Shown: positions 15,404 through 24,622 of the stretch, piece after piece
Position numbering within the stretch: position 1 is the first letter of the stretch
How the letters are laid out: every line of letters begins with the position of its first letter
Program-made: the position numbers and the translations under genes
The notes under the pieces: generated by a model
Databases searched by the model: none
The model's input: only the letters and a program-made list of their open reading frames with translations
What the model was told of the DNA's origin: nothing
Source: Luteipulveratus flavus
GTDB lineage: Bacteria > Actinomycetota > Actinomycetes > Actinomycetales > Dermatophilaceae
Reading direction: 5' to 3'
Length of the DNA stretch: 64,000 nt
Assembly (NCBI RefSeq): GCF_029439465.1
Contig: NZ_JAROAV010000033.1
Span: 62,001-126,000 of the forward strand

Positions 15404-16921
15404 TCAGATGCCGCAGGCGGGTGCGGCCAGAGCCGGCGTCTCGGGCTTGCCGATCTGCGGCATGCCGAGCGCCACGGCGGGCTTGCGGGTGACACCCTCG
15501 GCGGCGTCCTCCTGCAGCGCCTCCCAGGCGTCGCCGCCTCGGGTACGGCGCACGCTGTACGTGCCGCCCTGCACACCGGAGTCCGCGACGAGGTGGTGCG
15601 GGGCGCCGTACGTCACCTCGACCGTCACCATGTCGCCCGGACGTGGCCGGTCGGCGCCCTCGGGAACGCCGATGTGCACCAGCCGGTTGTCGCGGGCCCG
15701 GCCGGACAGCCGGTGCGTGGCGGCGTCCTTGCGGCCCTCGCCGGGCGCGACCAGCACCTCGACCGTGTGGCCCTCCTGAGCGCGGTTCTCGGCCCAGGAG
15801 ACCTCCTCCTGCACCTTGAGCAGGCGGTCGAACCGCTCCTGCACGACCGCCTTCGGCAGCTGGTCCGGCATGGTCGCCGCGGGCGTACCGGGACGGATGG
15901 AGTACTGGAAGGTGAACGCGGAGGAGAAGCGCGACTCGCGGACGACGCGCAAGGTCTCCTCGAAGTCCTCCTCCGTCTCGCCGGGGAAGCCGACGATGAG
16001 ATCGGTCGTGATCGCCGCGTCGGGCATGCGGTCGCGCACGCGGTCGAGGATGCCGAGGAACTTCGCCGACCGGTACGACCGGCGCATGTCCTTCAGCACC
16101 TTGTCCGAGCCGGCCTGCAGCGGCATGTGCAGGGACGGCATGACGTTCGGGGTCTCGGCCATCGCGTCGATGACGTCGTCGGTGAACGCCGCGGGGTGCG
16201 GGCTGGTGAACCGGACCCGCTCCAGCCCCTCGATGTCACCGCACGCCCGGAGCAGCTTGCCGAACGCGAGCCGGTCGCCGAACTCGACGCCGTAGGAGTT
16301 GACGTTCTGGCCGAGCAGCGTGACCTCGACGACGCCCTGGTCGACCAGCGCCTGCACCTCGGCGAGGATCTCCCCCGGCCGGCGGTCCTTCTCCTTGCCG
16401 CGCAGACTCGGCACGATGCAGAAGGTGCAGGTGTTGTTGCAGCCCACGGAGATCGACACCCAGCCGGAGTAGGCGGAGTCACGCCGGGTCGGCAGCGTCG
16501 AGGGGAACGTCTCCAGCGACTCCAGGATCTCCACCTGCGCCTCGGCGTTGTGCCGCGCGCGCTCCAGCAGCACCGGCAGCGAGCCGACGTTGTGGGTGCC
16601 GAAGACCACGTCGACCCACGGCGCACGCCGCACGATCTCGCCCCGGTCCTTCTGCGCCAGGCAGCCACCGACGGCGATCTGCATGCCCGGGTGCGCGTCC
16701 TTCACCGGACGGAGGTGGCCGAGGTTGCCGTACAGCTTGTTGTCGGCGTTCTCCCGGACCGCGCAGGTGTTGAACACGACGACGTCCGGTGCGTCCGGGC
16801 GCTCCCCCGTCGCCAGCCCGCTCACGTCGGTATAACCCGCCGACTCCAGCAGGCCGCTGATGCGCTCGGAGTCGTGGACGTTCATCTGGCACCCGTGGGT
16901 GCGCACCTCATAGGTCTTCAT
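15404..16921 (-). CDS. miaB: tRNA-2-methylthio-N6-dimethylallyladenosine synthase
   Basis: Radical-SAM methylthiotransferase acting on i6A37 of tRNA, following MiaA. At 505 residues it matches the family. The N-terminal UPF0004 domain carries the three auxiliary cluster cysteines in [27 protein letters not shown] and VGGCLAQKD. The radical SAM motif is [13 protein letters not shown] (CxxxCxxC), followed by GQNVNSYG and [14 protein letters not shown]-terminal TRAM domain ends near GGTYSVRR, then a short extra tail ending in Cys. The ATG at 16921 begins directly with the UPF0004 domain. It is part of the minus-strand recA-recX-miaB-miaA backbone, here interrupted by unrelated genes. Confidence 0.96.
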   Translation of the reverse strand: MKTYEVRTHGCQMNVHDSERISGLLESAGYTDVSGLATGERPDAPDVVVFNTCAVRENADNKLYGNLGHLRPVKDAHPGMQIAVGGCLAQKDRGEIVRRAPWVDVVFGTHNVGSLPVLLERARHNAEAQVEILESLETFPSTLPTRRDSAYSGWVSISVGCNNTCTFCIVPSLRGKEKDRRPGEILAEVQALVDQGVVEVTLLGQNVNSYGVEFGDRLAFGKLLRACGDIEGLERVRFTSPHPAAFTDDVIDAMAETPNVMPSLHMPLQAGSDKVLKDMRRSYRSAKFLGILDRVRDRMPDAAITTDLIVGFPGETEEDFEETLRVVRESRFSSAFTFQYSIRPGTPAATMPDQLPKAVVQERFDRLLKVQEEVSWAENRAQEGHTVEVLVAPGEGRKDAATHRLSGRARDNRLVHIGVPEGADRPRPGDMVTVEVTYGAPHHLVADSGVQGGTYSVRRTRGGDAWEALQEDAAEGVTRKPAVALGMPQIGKPETPALAAPACGI

Positions 16922-16994
16922 GGCGGCATCCAGGGTACGACGGCCGCACCGGTCTCCCCGAACGATCGCCGGGACCGGTTCTAGGCTCGATGCC

Positions 16995-17370
16995 ATGAGC
17001 GTCGTGAAGATCAATGCCATCACCGTGCCCGCCGACAGCGGCGACGAGCTCGCGCAGCGGTTCGCCGCGTGCCGGAGCGGTCGACGACCAGCCCGGCTTC
17101 GAGGGGTTCGAGCTGCTCCGGCCGACCGACGAGCGCACCACCTGGCTGGTCATCACCCGCTGGGCCGACGAGGAGTCGTTCGAGGCGTGGAAGAGCGGCC
17201 AGAGCTTCGAGAACGCCCACCGCGGCACCTCCGGCGACCGAGCCGGCGAGCGCGGCGGTGAGTCCGGTCAGGCCGCCCACTCCGGCGGGGCATCACAGCG
17301 TCCGGTGGGGATGAGCGCCGAGCTGTGGTCGTTCGACGTCGCGACGCGCTCGGATGGCACCTCGCGATGA
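16995..17370 (+). pseudogene. Antibiotic-biosynthesis-monooxygenase (ABM) family gene, frameshifted
   Basis: The first frame from ATG 16995 gives [20 protein letters not shown] and then loses homology at about 17067. The next frame continues with [35 protein letters not shown] and ends at 17370. Together they make a complete ABM (ferredoxin-like dimeric) domain. The join falls in a CG-alternating run (gccgcgtgcc), consistent with loss of two bases relative to a normal ...FAARAGAVDD... reading. Either a real inactivating mutation or a sequencing error. A TAGGCT 7 bases before the ATG suggests a leaderless promoter. The stop overlaps the YccF gene start. Confidence 0.75.
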
Positions 17371-17777
17371 GGCTGCTCCTCAACCTCATCTGGTTCGTGC
17401 TCGCCGGCCTGTGGCTGGCGATCGGCTACGCGCTCGCGGGGCTGATCATGTGCATCCTGATCGTCACGATCCCGTTCGGGATCGCCTCGTTCCGCATCGC
17501 CTCGTACGTGCTGTGGCCCTTCGGGCGGACCATCGTGGACAAGCCCAGTGCCGGAGCAGGCGCGGTGGTCCTGAACATCGTCTGGTTCGTCCTCGCCGGC
17601 TGGTGGCTCGCGCTCGGCCACGTCGTCACCGCCGTCCTGCAGGCCGTCACGATCATCGGCATCCCGCTCGCGATCGCCAACATCAAGCTCATCCCGGTGA
17701 CGGTGGTGCCGTTCGGCAAGGACATCGTGACCACCGACGCCGTACGGCAGGGTCAGCGAGCGGTGCACTCCATGTGA
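17367..17777 (+). CDS. YccF domain membrane protein
   Basis: Inner-membrane protein of 136 residues with two tandem YccF repeats. The first is NLIWFVLAGLWLAIGYALAG with IPFGIASFRIA and PFGR; the second is NIVWFVLAGWWLALGHVV with IGIPLAIANIKL and PFGK. Each repeat makes two hydrophobic helices. The function of YccF is not established. The ATG at 17367 overlaps the stop of the frameshifted ABM gene by ATGA, so its translation may be affected if that upstream frame is not read to the end. Confidence 0.9.
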   Translation: MRLLLNLIWFVLAGLWLAIGYALAGLIMCILIVTIPFGIASFRIASYVLWPFGRTIVDKPSAGAGAVVLNIVWFVLAGWWLALGHVVTAVLQAVTIIGIPLAIANIKLIPVTVVPFGKDIVTTDAVRQGQRAVHSM

Positions 17778-17793
17778 GAGTCCGCCGCGCGGA

Positions 17794-18213
17794 TCAGCTG
17801 ATGAGGCAGAACGGGTGGCCGGCCGGGTCCACGTAGACCCGGAAGCCGCCGTCCTTCGACGGCTGGTGCTCGTGCACCCGCGCGCCCGCGGCCAGCACGG
17901 CGGGCTCGGCCGCATCGATGTCCGGCACGCTGAGGTCCAGATGAATCTGCTGCGGGTGCGCGCCGCCGGGCCAGGTGGGCTCGACCCAGTCCTCGATCCG
18001 CTGGAACGCCAGTGCGGTCCGCCCGTCCGGGTTGTCGGGCGTGATGCCGCCCTGCGGAGGTGCGAGGGTGACGAAGTCCCGGTCGGCGCCGTCCTCGGCC
18101 TCCCACCCGAGCACCTCACCGTAGAAGCGGCTCAGCGCCAGGGCGTCCGGGCAGTCCAGGATGATCAGGTCCAGCCGTGGCTTCGGCGCGTTGCTGCTCG
18201 TCGTGTCGCTCAT
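17794..18213 (-). CDS. VOC (glyoxalase-like) family protein
   Basis: A 139-residue vicinal-oxygen-chelate protein, closest in look to the glyoxalase-like 'Glyoxalase_6' group. It has two beta-alpha-beta modules: LDLIILDCPDALALSRFYGEVLGW in the first, QQIHLDLSVPDIDAAEPAVLAAGA in the second, ending VYVDPAGHPFCLI. The His in QIHLDL is a possible metal ligand. No substrate can be assigned. The ATG overlaps the stop of the MFS transporter gene (ATGA), so the two are one operon. Confidence 0.88.
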   Translation of the reverse strand: MSDTTSSNAPKPRLDLIILDCPDALALSRFYGEVLGWEAEDGADRDFVTLAPPQGGITPDNPDGRTALAFQRIEDWVEPTWPGGAHPQQIHLDLSVPDIDAAEPAVLAAGARVHEHQPSKDGGFRVYVDPAGHPFCLIS

Positions 18214-19454
18214 GTCCGTGACGGTAGAGCGGCTTCCGGACGACCGACGTCCGGAACCAGTGGGGCACCGCCCGCAGGCTCGAGCCGGCGCAGCCGCAGA
18301 CGAGGACCGGCCAGCGCAGCGAGTGCGGTGAGGACCCCGGTCCCGACGAGGGTCGGACGCGCTCCGATCACGCCGATCAACGGTGCCCCGGCGAGCAGGC
18401 CCGCGCTGCTGGTCGCGTTCACGACGACGGACTGACCACCCATCAGCGCGCGCCGGACCGGTCCGGCACCGGCGTCGGTGATGGACCGGTTGACGGCGGC
18501 GATCCCGACGACGACGAAGCCGCCGCCGATGCCCGCGCAGGCGGCGACCCCGACCGGCGTCGTCCAGGCGGCCATGCCGATCCAGGCGAGTCCGCCCACG
18601 ACCCAGGCCGAACGCGCCACGGTCATCGGGGCGTACCGGCGCACCACTGCGGAGGCGACCGCTGTCCCGGCCAGGGACCCCACGCCGTACCCGGTCATCC
18701 CGGCCGCGAAGTAGAGGCCCGGACGACCGCGGTCGGCGCCGATGACGGACGTGCCGATCGTGAACGCGAACCAGGTCAGACAGCTGGTCCCCCGCATGAC
18801 CCAGCCGCGGGCGATGTCGGCCCGGCCCACGAGCACGTCGCGGATGGCCGGCGCCGCAGCCGCCTGGCCCACGTCGTCGAGGCATGACCCGCGGACGGGG
18901 AGGGCGAGCAGCGCGGACAGCAGCAGCATGAGCGACTCGAACCACAGCGCCTGCAGCGTCCAGTCGAGAGCAACCGCGACACCGCCGATCGCCGGGCCGA
19001 GCAGCATCGTGGTCCGACGGACGCCGTCCTGCCAGGTCAGCAGGGTGACCGCGCGGCCTGGACCCAGCCGGTCCCCGACATCGGCGAACAGGGCCATCAG
19101 ACCGGGCGCCGACAGCGTCTGGGCACTGCCGAGCGCCAGTCCGGCGGCCGCGAGGGTCACGACGTTCATCAGGTGTGCCCAGGCGAGCAGAGGGACCATG
19201 GCCAGCGCCGCGGCCTCGGCCACCTGCGTCAGTGCCAGCCCGCGCCCGGACGCGATGCGCTGCCGCAGCCCTCGAGCCCACCACGGCGACAGCAGCGCCG
19301 GGATGCCGGACGCGCCACCGACCAGCCCGGTCGCGGCCACCGACCCCGTGGTGCGGAGCACGACGAGGGGCAGCGCGATCTGCGCGAACCGGAAGGCCAG
19401 CTCGCTCAGCGCGTAGCCCGCGAAGAGCAGGGTCGCGTCTCGTCGTGCACTCAT
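18210..19454 (-). CDS. MFS transporter
   Basis: Integral membrane transporter of 414 residues with about twelve hydrophobic helices. The N-half begins LLFAGYALSELAFRFAQIALPLVVL and has the loop WWARGLRQRIASGRGLALTQ, which resembles motif A of drug-efflux MFS proteins. The central loop is near 200. It looks like the enterobactin/EntS-type or macrolide-efflux group, but the substrate is not decidable. It is divergent from a LysR regulator (72 bases between starts), the usual arrangement for a regulator controlling its neighbour. The following VOC gene is coupled. Confidence 0.87.
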   Translation of the reverse strand: MSARRDATLLFAGYALSELAFRFAQIALPLVVLRTTGSVAATGLVGGASGIPALLSPWWARGLRQRIASGRGLALTQVAEAAALAMVPLLAWAHLMNVVTLAAAGLALGSAQTLSAPGLMALFADVGDRLGPGRAVTLLTWQDGVRRTTMLLGPAIGGVAVALDWTLQALWFESLMLLLSALLALPVRGSCLDDVGQAAAAPAIRDVLVGRADIARGWVMRGTSCLTWFAFTIGTSVIGADRGRPGLYFAAGMTGYGVGSLAGTAVASAVVRRYAPMTVARSAWVVGGLAWIGMAAWTTPVGVAACAGIGGGFVVVGIAAVNRSITDAGAGPVRRALMGGQSVVVNATSSAGLLAGAPLIGVIGARPTLVGTGVLTALAALAGPRLRLRRLEPAGGAPLVPDVGRPEAALPSRT

Positions 19455-19513
19455 GACTCGACTCTCGGCCCGGCGGCCGGGTCCCGGTAGACCTGGGTTC
19501 GAGCTGGCCGGAC

Positions 19514-19528
19514 ATAGGCTGTCCCTAT
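19514..19528. promoter_or_regulatory. LysR-type inverted repeat (ATAGG-N5-CCTAT)
   Basis: A perfect 5-base inverted repeat with T-N11-A geometry sits at the start of the LysR gene and overlaps its ATG and a TAGGCT -10-like element. It lies in the 72-base divergent region with the MFS gene, so it is a likely autoregulatory/activation site of the LysR protein. Confidence 0.5.
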
Positions 19529-20402
19529 GAGCCCATCTCCGAGTGTCGAGGATCTGCGGCTGGTGCTCGCGGTCCGGCGCGCCGGGTCGGTGGGCGGCGC
19601 AGCCCGCGAGCTCGGCACCACCCAGCCGTCGGCGAGCCAACGCCTGGCTCGGGTCGAGCGCCGCTGCGGGGTGACGTTGTTCGAGCGCGACACCACCGGC
19701 GCGCGGCCCACACCCGCCGGCCTGGAGCTGGCCCGCCAGGCGGAGCACGTGCTCGGTCACCTCGATGGCATGTACGCGGCCACCGTCGCCGCCACCACCA
19801 CGCGAACGCTGGTCGTCGGCACGTTCGCGAGCCTTGCGGCGGCGGTGCTTCCGGCCCTGGACGAGCTGCTCCCGGACGTGCCGATCGACCAGCGCATCGA
19901 CCACGGCGACCAGCTGATCGCCTGGGTCGCCGAAGGCACGATGGACGCGGCCTTCGTCGCGATCGCCGAGCAGATCACCCTCCCTCGGGGTGTGCTCGTC
20001 CATGCCCTCGGCGAGGACCAGCTCGTGCTGTTCCGCCCGCTGGGGGTGCCACCGCTGAGCCGGGGCCGGCTGCCGCTGGCCGGCCGGTCGGTGGCGTTCT
20101 CGACGTACGACCTCGGCGCCCCGGTGCTGCAGGCCAGGCTCGAGTCGCTCGGCGCCACCGCGCGCCGCGGCGTCACCCTGCCGACCACGTTGGCGATGGC
20201 GCGGCGACGTGGCCAGCCGGCGGTGGTGCCGCGGAGCGCTGTGGCGTCCGACCTGCGGGAGGGCGAGGCGGTCGAGCGTCTGCCGTTCGCGGCCCGGCTC
20301 CGGCTGTCCATGGTCACCGCCCGGGAGCACGACCCCAGGCTGGTCGGGGTGCTGCCGGCGCTACGGCGCGACCTGGGCCTGCGCGCTCAGCGGTCGACCT
20401 GA
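19527..20402 (+). CDS. LysR-family transcriptional regulator
   Basis: DNA-binding regulator of 291 residues, normal for the family. The N-terminal winged helix-turn-helix reads VEDLRLVLAVRRAGSVGGAARELGTTQPSASQRLARVERRCGVTLFER in outline. A linker helix and the periplasmic-binding-like effector domain (from about residue 90, TLVVGTFASLAAAVLPAL) follow. It is transcribed divergently from the MFS-VOC operon, so probably controls those genes in response to the transported compound. The ATG at 19527 lies inside a palindrome, and a TAGGCT 6 bases upstream fits leaderless transcription. Confidence 0.92.
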   Translation: MSPSPSVEDLRLVLAVRRAGSVGGAARELGTTQPSASQRLARVERRCGVTLFERDTTGARPTPAGLELARQAEHVLGHLDGMYAATVAATTTRTLVVGTFASLAAAVLPALDELLPDVPIDQRIDHGDQLIAWVAEGTMDAAFVAIAEQITLPRGVLVHALGEDQLVLFRPLGVPPLSRGRLPLAGRSVAFSTYDLGAPVLQARLESLGATARRGVTLPTTLAMARRRGQPAVVPRSAVASDLREGEAVERLPFAARLRLSMVTAREHDPRLVGVLPALRRDLGLRAQRST

Positions 20403-20439
20403 GCGCCGGCCCTGGTCAGGACGGGCCGATCCTGACGCG

Positions 20440-21060
20440 TCAGTCCGGCTGGTGCTCGGGCGCATCCGTGATCGCCTCGCGGATGACCTGCCAGGACACC
20501 GAGGACGAGTACCCCTTGCGGGCCAGCATCCCGGCGAGCCGCCGGGTCTGCACCGCAGCGTCGAGACCGTGCATCGAGCGCAGCTTCTTGGCGACGAGCT
20601 CGCGGGCCCGCTCCTTCTCCTCTTCGTCACCGATCTGCTCCAAGGTCGCGCCGGCGACGTCGTCGTCGACGCCCTTGCGGCGCAGCTCCTGGCGTAAGGC
20701 GCGGCGGGCCAGACCACGACCGGACTGCTGGCTGCGGACGACCAGCTGGGCGTACGCCTCGTCGTCGACCAGACCGACCTCTTCCATCCGGTCGAGCACC
20801 TCGTGGGCGACCTGCTCGTCACAGCCCTTCTGCCGGAGCTTGTCGGCCAGCTGCTGACGGCTGCGGGGCGCCATGGTCAGCTGACGCAGGACGATGGCGC
20901 GAGCCACCTCGTGCGCGTCGGGCTCGACGTCCTGCGCCGCGGCACGTCCGGGGTCGTCGGGCACGTCCGGGCGCCGGGCGCTGGACTGCCGGGCCGGCCG
21001 GGTCTCCTGCTGCGCGAACGCGGGAGGAGGCCCGGCAGGCCGATCGAACGGTCGCGTCAC
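20440..21060 (-). CDS. recX: RecA regulatory protein RecX
   Basis: Modulator of RecA filament growth, 206 residues. After a disordered Pro/Arg-rich N-terminal 50 residues come three-helix RecX repeats: ARAIVLRQLTMAPRSRQQLADKLRQKG, VLDRMEEVGLVDDEAYA and RQELRRKGVDDDVAG. The C-terminal repeat has RRLAGMLARKGYSSSVSWQVI. It starts 2 bases after the recA stop, on the same strand, so is cotranscribed with recA as in most actinobacteria. No defect seen. Confidence 0.95.
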   Translation of the reverse strand: MTRPFDRPAGPPPAFAQQETRPARQSSARRPDVPDDPGRAAAQDVEPDAHEVARAIVLRQLTMAPRSRQQLADKLRQKGCDEQVAHEVLDRMEEVGLVDDEAYAQLVVRSQQSGRGLARRALRQELRRKGVDDDVAGATLEQIGDEEEKERARELVAKKLRSMHGLDAAVQTRRLAGMLARKGYSSSVSWQVIREAITDAPEHQPD

Positions 21061-21062
21061 GA

Positions 21063-23228
21063 TCAGAACTCGACCGGCACCTCACCCGCCGGTGCAGCCT
21101 CGGTGGGCTTGTCCACCTGCGGACCCACGCCGAGCTTCTCCTTGATCTTCTTCTCGATCTCGTCGGCGAGGTCGGGGTTGTCCTTGAGGAAGTTGCGGGC
21201 GTTCTCCTTGCCCTGCCCCAGCTGGTCGCCCTCGTAGGTGTACCAGGCGCCCGACTTGCGCACGAAGCCGTGCTCGACCCCCATGTCGATCAGGCCACCC
21301 TCACGGGAGATGCCCTGGCCGTAGAGGATGTCGAACTCCGCCTGCTTGAACGGCGGGGAGACCTTGTTCTTGACCACCTTGACGCGCGTCCGGTTGCCGA
21401 CGGGCTCCGAGCCGTCCTTGAGCGTCTCGATGCGACGGACGTCCAGCCGGACGGACGCGTAGAACTTCAACGCCTTACCACCGGTCGTGGTCTCCGGGCT
21501 GTTGTGCACCATCACCCCGTCGACGAAGTAGTTGTGCGTCCCATCGACCTCGATGTCGAAGCGATGCATCGAACGGGTCGGCGGCTTGACGTGCACGTCG
21601 AGCACGCGGGAGGGCACCAGGACCTCGTACGGCTCGATGAACTCCGGCTCGACCGCGAACCGGCCCCGCTGCCGCGGAAGCAGCTTGTACGCCATCGACG
21701 GGTGGACGAACGGCGCCACCAGATCGAGGAAGACGTCTGTACCCGCTCGCGTCATGGACAGAACGGCCTTCTGCCCTGCGCCGGACAGACGCACGCGGCA
21801 CTCCACGCCGTGAGAGTCGCGAAGGTACTCCGCCATGCGAGTCCTGGACCCCTCGCTCATCGCCTCGACACAGATCTCCACCCGCCCCGAACCCCCGAGC
21901 GTGCGCTCCTGCACGCCCTTCGATCGGATCGAGAGACTCCCGTCGTCCATGTACCAGATCGCCAGTGCCAGTGGCGTCAGCGCCTTGAGGTACTCCTCCG
22001 TGACGCACTTCTTCCCGTCACCCCAGTACATCGACTCACGAACCTCCGCGAGCTCCGGCAGAGGCGTCAGGTCGATGTGCACCGCGCCGTTCGGGCGAAC
22101 AGTGCGCGACTGGCTGATGTTTCCCAGAAGGGAGGCCTTCCAGTCGGCGTAGGCCGACTGGGCCGACCCGTGACCCATCCGGAACCGGACACCTCTGCGG
22201 GACCGCAGGTTTGGCGCCAGATGCCCGTCACCGAGAAGGCCACCCAGGACGACCTGCCACTGCTGCTCGCTCAGCCGTGCCGTCTCGGCGGACATCACCC
22301 GGTCGCCGGCGATGATCTCCCCGGCCTCGCGCCAACCACCCGGTGTACGGATCAGGTGGTTCTCGGTGGCGGCGAACTGCGACCTGCCGTTGCCGCCGGA
22401 CTTCTCGACCGTGAGCTGCAAGAACCGCTGCGCCGGGCCGTTGTCGAACCAGTTCGTCACCGGACGGGCGACGACGGCGTCGGCCACCGGGTCGTAGGTC
22501 ATGACCTCGACCGGCATCTTCTGGTTGACGATCTTGCCGATCTTCTCCTGTGACCCGTCCGCAAGGGTGACCATCGTGCCGTAGGAGAAGCAGCCGAACA
22601 TCACCCCGATCTTCTCGCGCAGCTGGTTGATGAAGATCGCCGTCGTGCCCGTGTTGTTCAGCGCACCGGTGATCTTGCGCAGCGCCTGGCTCATCAGGCG
22701 GGCCTGCAGACCGACGTGGCTGTCACCCATCTCGCCCTCGATCTCGGCGCGCGGCACGAGCGCGGCCACCGAGTCGATGACGATGATGTCCAGCGAGCCG
22801 GACCGGATCAGCATGTCCGCGATCTCCAGCGCCTGCTCACCGGTGTCGGGCTGGCTGACCAGCAGCGCGTCGGTGTCGACGCCGAGCTTCTTGGCGTACT
22901 CCGGGTCGAGTGCGTGCTCGGCGTCGATGAACGCGGCGATGCCGCCGCCCCGCTGGGCGTTGGCCACCGCGTGCAGGGCCACGGTCGTCTTACCCGAGCT
23001 CTCCGGGCCGTAGACCTCGACGACGCGGCCACGCGGGAGGCCGCCGATGCCGAGTGCGACGTCCAGCGCGATGGCGCCGGTGGGGATCACCTCGATCGGC
23101 GGGCGGATGTCGTCGCCCAGACGCATGACCGCGCCCTTGCCGTGCGACTTCTCGATCTGCGACAGGACGACGTCGAGCGACTTGTGCTTGTCCCCGACGA
23201 CGGGGGCTGACTTGGGTGCGGGTGCCAT
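21063..23228 (-). CDS. recA: Recombinase RecA precursor with in-frame intein
   Basis: Central recombinase and SOS co-protease, 721 residues as translated. The N-extein is residues 1-212 with Walker A GPESSGKT at 74-81 and DNA-binding/MAW regions; the C-extein is residues 577-721, beginning [20 protein letters not shown]. Removing the 364-residue intein leaves a 357-residue RecA, typical length. The insertion follows VMFG, the same site as the Mycobacterium leprae RecA intein and different from the M. tuberculosis one. The ATG at 23228 has AAGGAGAGCC upstream. Cotranscribed with recX. Upstream lie an SOS-like box and a RecA-NDp-type promoter. Function depends on protein splicing. Confidence 0.97.
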   Translation of the reverse strand: MAPAPKSAPVVGDKHKSLDVVLSQIEKSHGKGAVMRLGDDIRPPIEVIPTGAIALDVALGIGGLPRGRVVEVYGPESSGKTTVALHAVANAQRGGGIAAFIDAEHALDPEYAKKLGVDTDALLVSQPDTGEQALEIADMLIRSGSLDIIVIDSVAALVPRAEIEGEMGDSHVGLQARLMSQALRKITGALNNTGTTAIFINQLREKIGVMFGCFSYGTMVTLADGSQEKIGKIVNQKMPVEVMTYDPVADAVVARPVTNWFDNGPAQRFLQLTVEKSGGNGRSQFAATENHLIRTPGGWREAGEIIAGDRVMSAETARLSEQQWQVVLGGLLGDGHLAPNLRSRRGVRFRMGHGSAQSAYADWKASLLGNISQSRTVRPNGAVHIDLTPLPELAEVRESMYWGDGKKCVTEEYLKALTPLALAIWYMDDGSLSIRSKGVQERTLGGSGRVEICVEAMSEGSRTRMAEYLRDSHGVECRVRLSGAGQKAVLSMTRAGTDVFLDLVAPFVHPSMAYKLLPRQRGRFAVEPEFIEPYEVLVPSRVLDVHVKPPTRSMHRFDIEVDGTHNYFVDGVMVHNSPETTTGGKALKFYASVRLDVRRIETLKDGSEPVGNRTRVKVVKNKVSPPFKQAEFDILYGQGISREGGLIDMGVEHGFVRKSGAWYTYEGDQLGQGKENARNFLKDNPDLADEIEKKIKEKLGVGPQVDKPTEAAPAGEVPVEF
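21501..22592 (-). mobile_element. RecA intein with LAGLIDADG homing endonuclease domain
   Basis: Protein-splicing element, residues 213-576 of the RecA precursor. It begins with Cys ([19 protein letters not shown], splicing block A) and has block B with the TxxH motif ([15 protein letters not shown]). It ends [16 protein letters not shown] (blocks F and G), followed by Ser as the +1 nucleophile. The central endonuclease has both LAGLIDADG helices: [12 protein letters not shown] and [13 protein letters not shown], each keeping its acidic residue, so the endonuclease may be active. By recall it closely resembles the M. leprae RecA intein in length (365 there) and motif wording. Splicing-competent residues all appear present. 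Confidence 0.95.
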
Positions 23229-23314
23229 CTGGCTCTCCTTCGACAACGTGGGCGGACGCGCCTCCCGGCGACCGACCTCAGCCCACGCGTGCGATGGACC
23301 TCGGTACGAGTCAG

Positions 23315-23337
23315 ACGCTAGGAGCCTGCACCGACAG
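23315..23337 (-). promoter_or_regulatory. RecA-NDp-type (PafBC-dependent) promoter of recA
   Basis: Read on the minus strand: CTGTCGGTG (23337-23329), an 8-base spacer, then TAGCGT (23320-23315). The mycobacterial DNA-damage promoter recognised with PafBC is TTGTCRGTG-N8-TAnnnT; this matches at 8 of 9 positions with the exact spacing. It lies 87 bases upstream of the recA ATG. Confidence 0.7.
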
Positions 23338-23406
23338 CCGTCGCCGTCGTCCGCGCACGCTGTGGAAGGACGACCGTCGAGATGGGCACCTGTGCACAAC
23401 CTATCC

Positions 23407-23418
23407 GAACATGCGTAC
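23407..23418. promoter_or_regulatory. LexA (SOS) box upstream of recA
   Basis: GAAC-ATGC-GTAC matches the actinobacterial/Gram-positive SOS box GAAC-N4-GTTC at 7 of 8 defined positions. It lies about 180 bases upstream of the recA ATG and about 70 bases upstream of the PafBC-type promoter. On the minus strand TAGGTT follows it and may be the -10 of a second, LexA-repressed promoter. The rest of the 23229-23497 gap holds no other clear signal. Confidence 0.5.
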
Positions 23419-23497
23419 GAGTGCCGTACGACTCGCCGTACCGCGTGTCGGGAGTCGCGGTCCGCCGACCGACCGGCCGGGAACGGCCTGCCCGACC

Positions 23498-24298
23498 TCA
23501 GGCCATGACGACGGAGGACGCGTGGTCGTCGGTCGGCAGGCTTCCCTCCAGCAGCGCGGTCACGCGCATCCCGCGCAACGTGGACCGGCCGCCGAAGCGG
23601 GTGAGGAAGGAGGTGTCGACGGCGTCGCGTCCGGTCGAGATCCGCAGCAGCGACTGGCGCGGTGCGAGTCCGGTGGAGTCCACGACGTGCCACTGCCCGT
23701 CGACGTAGGCCTCGGCGACCGCGTGGAAGTCCATCGGGACCAGACCGGGTGCGTAGCAGGCGACCAGGCGGGCCGGCACCTCGCGAGCGCGCAGCATCGC
23801 GACGGTGAGGTGCGCGAAGTCCCGGCAGACCCCGTCGCGCGCGAGAAAGGTGTTGATCGCGCTGTCGGTCACCCGGGAGGAGCCGACGACGTACGCCGTG
23901 CGCTTCTTGACCCAGGCGCGTACCGCACGGACCAGCTCCATCCCCGTCAGACCCTCGAACTCCTCGCGCGCCGTCCCCATCAGCCGGTCGGACTCGCAGT
24001 AGCGGCTCGGGAGCAGGTAGACCAGCCGGTCGGCGAGGCCGTCGTCGTAGGGCTCCGCCACACCGGTGACGGTCGCCTCGTAGCGGACCTCGTGCTGGCC
24101 GGGCTCGAGGTCGACCACGTGGCTGATGCCGTCGTGCTGCCCGATCAGTGCGGTGACGTCCCGGGCCTCCCCCTGGGCCGTCACCGTGAGGGAGTCCTCG
24201 ACCGTCAGCCCCGGTCGGGGCGCGACGGCCAGCTGCAGCACGACGCGGGAGGGCGAGCCCACCTGGAGGTTGAGGACGGAGGAGACGGTGCGCTTCAC
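23498..24298 (-). CDS. Transglutaminase-like cysteine peptidase family protein
   Basis: A 266-residue protein with an N-terminal beta-rich domain (residues 1-90; the transglutaminase N-terminal/DUF fold) and a papain-like core. The catalytic triad is visible: Cys158 in [11 protein letters not shown], the His in [19 protein letters not shown], and the Asp just after it (VVDST). No signal peptide, so probably cytoplasmic. Homologues are often annotated as protease or transglutaminase without known substrate. GTG at 24298 follows the DUF3046 stop without any gap, so the pair is coupled. It lies between DUF3046 and recA. Confidence 0.88.
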   Translation of the reverse strand: MKRTVSSVLNLQVGSPSRVVLQLAVAPRPGLTVEDSLTVTAQGEARDVTALIGQHDGISHVVDLEPGQHEVRYEATVTGVAEPYDDGLADRLVYLLPSRYCESDRLMGTAREEFEGLTGMELVRAVRAWVKKRTAYVVGSSRVTDSAINTFLARDGVCRDFAHLTVAMLRAREVPARLVACYAPGLVPMDFHAVAEAYVDGQWHVVDSTGLAPRQSLLRISTGRDAVDTSFLTRFGGRSTLRGMRVTALLEGSLPTDDHASSVVMA

Positions 24299-24529
24299 CT
24301 ACGGCTCCCTGGGGTTGTCGCGGACAGGACGATCGACGCCGAGACGGCGCTCGGGCGGCACGCCCATGTCGTCGCACAGCGCGAGCCAGACGTCCCGGGG
24401 CCTGCGCTGCGCCTCGAGCGCCTGCTCGGCCGTGAGGTCGCCGAGGGCGTGGATCACGTGGTTGCGGGCGAGGACCCGGCTGTACGACGGACCGAACTCG
24501 TCGTCCATCAGTACCCAGAACTCGCTCAT
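24299..24529 (-). CDS. DUF3046 family protein
   Basis: Small acidic cytoplasmic protein of 76 residues. The motif set ([60 protein letters not shown]) is that of DUF3046, a protein of unknown function nearly always encoded next to recA/clgR in actinobacteria. The ATG at 24529 starts at the conserved MSEFW; a GTG 9 bases upstream is an alternative. It is part of the conserved minus-strand backbone, separated from clgR by about 13.5 kb here. Confidence 0.92.
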   Translation of the reverse strand: MSEFWVLMDDEFGPSYSRVLARNHVIHALGDLTAEQALEAQRRPRDVWLALCDDMGVPPERRLGVDRPVRDNPREP

Positions 24530-24622
24530 CCGCACCACGAGACCGTCTCACACGGCCGGGCCTGCGCTCACCGCGGCACCGCGGCCCCGGGACCACGCGA
24601 CGCACCCGCGATACTGACCCGC

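Noticed and set aside
21063-24605. A 1180-residue fusion of recA with the upstream frame
   Set aside because: The frame is open upstream by GC bias only; the ribosome site and RecA N-terminus fix the start at 23228, and the upstream part is antisense-free shadow of the transglutaminase gene.
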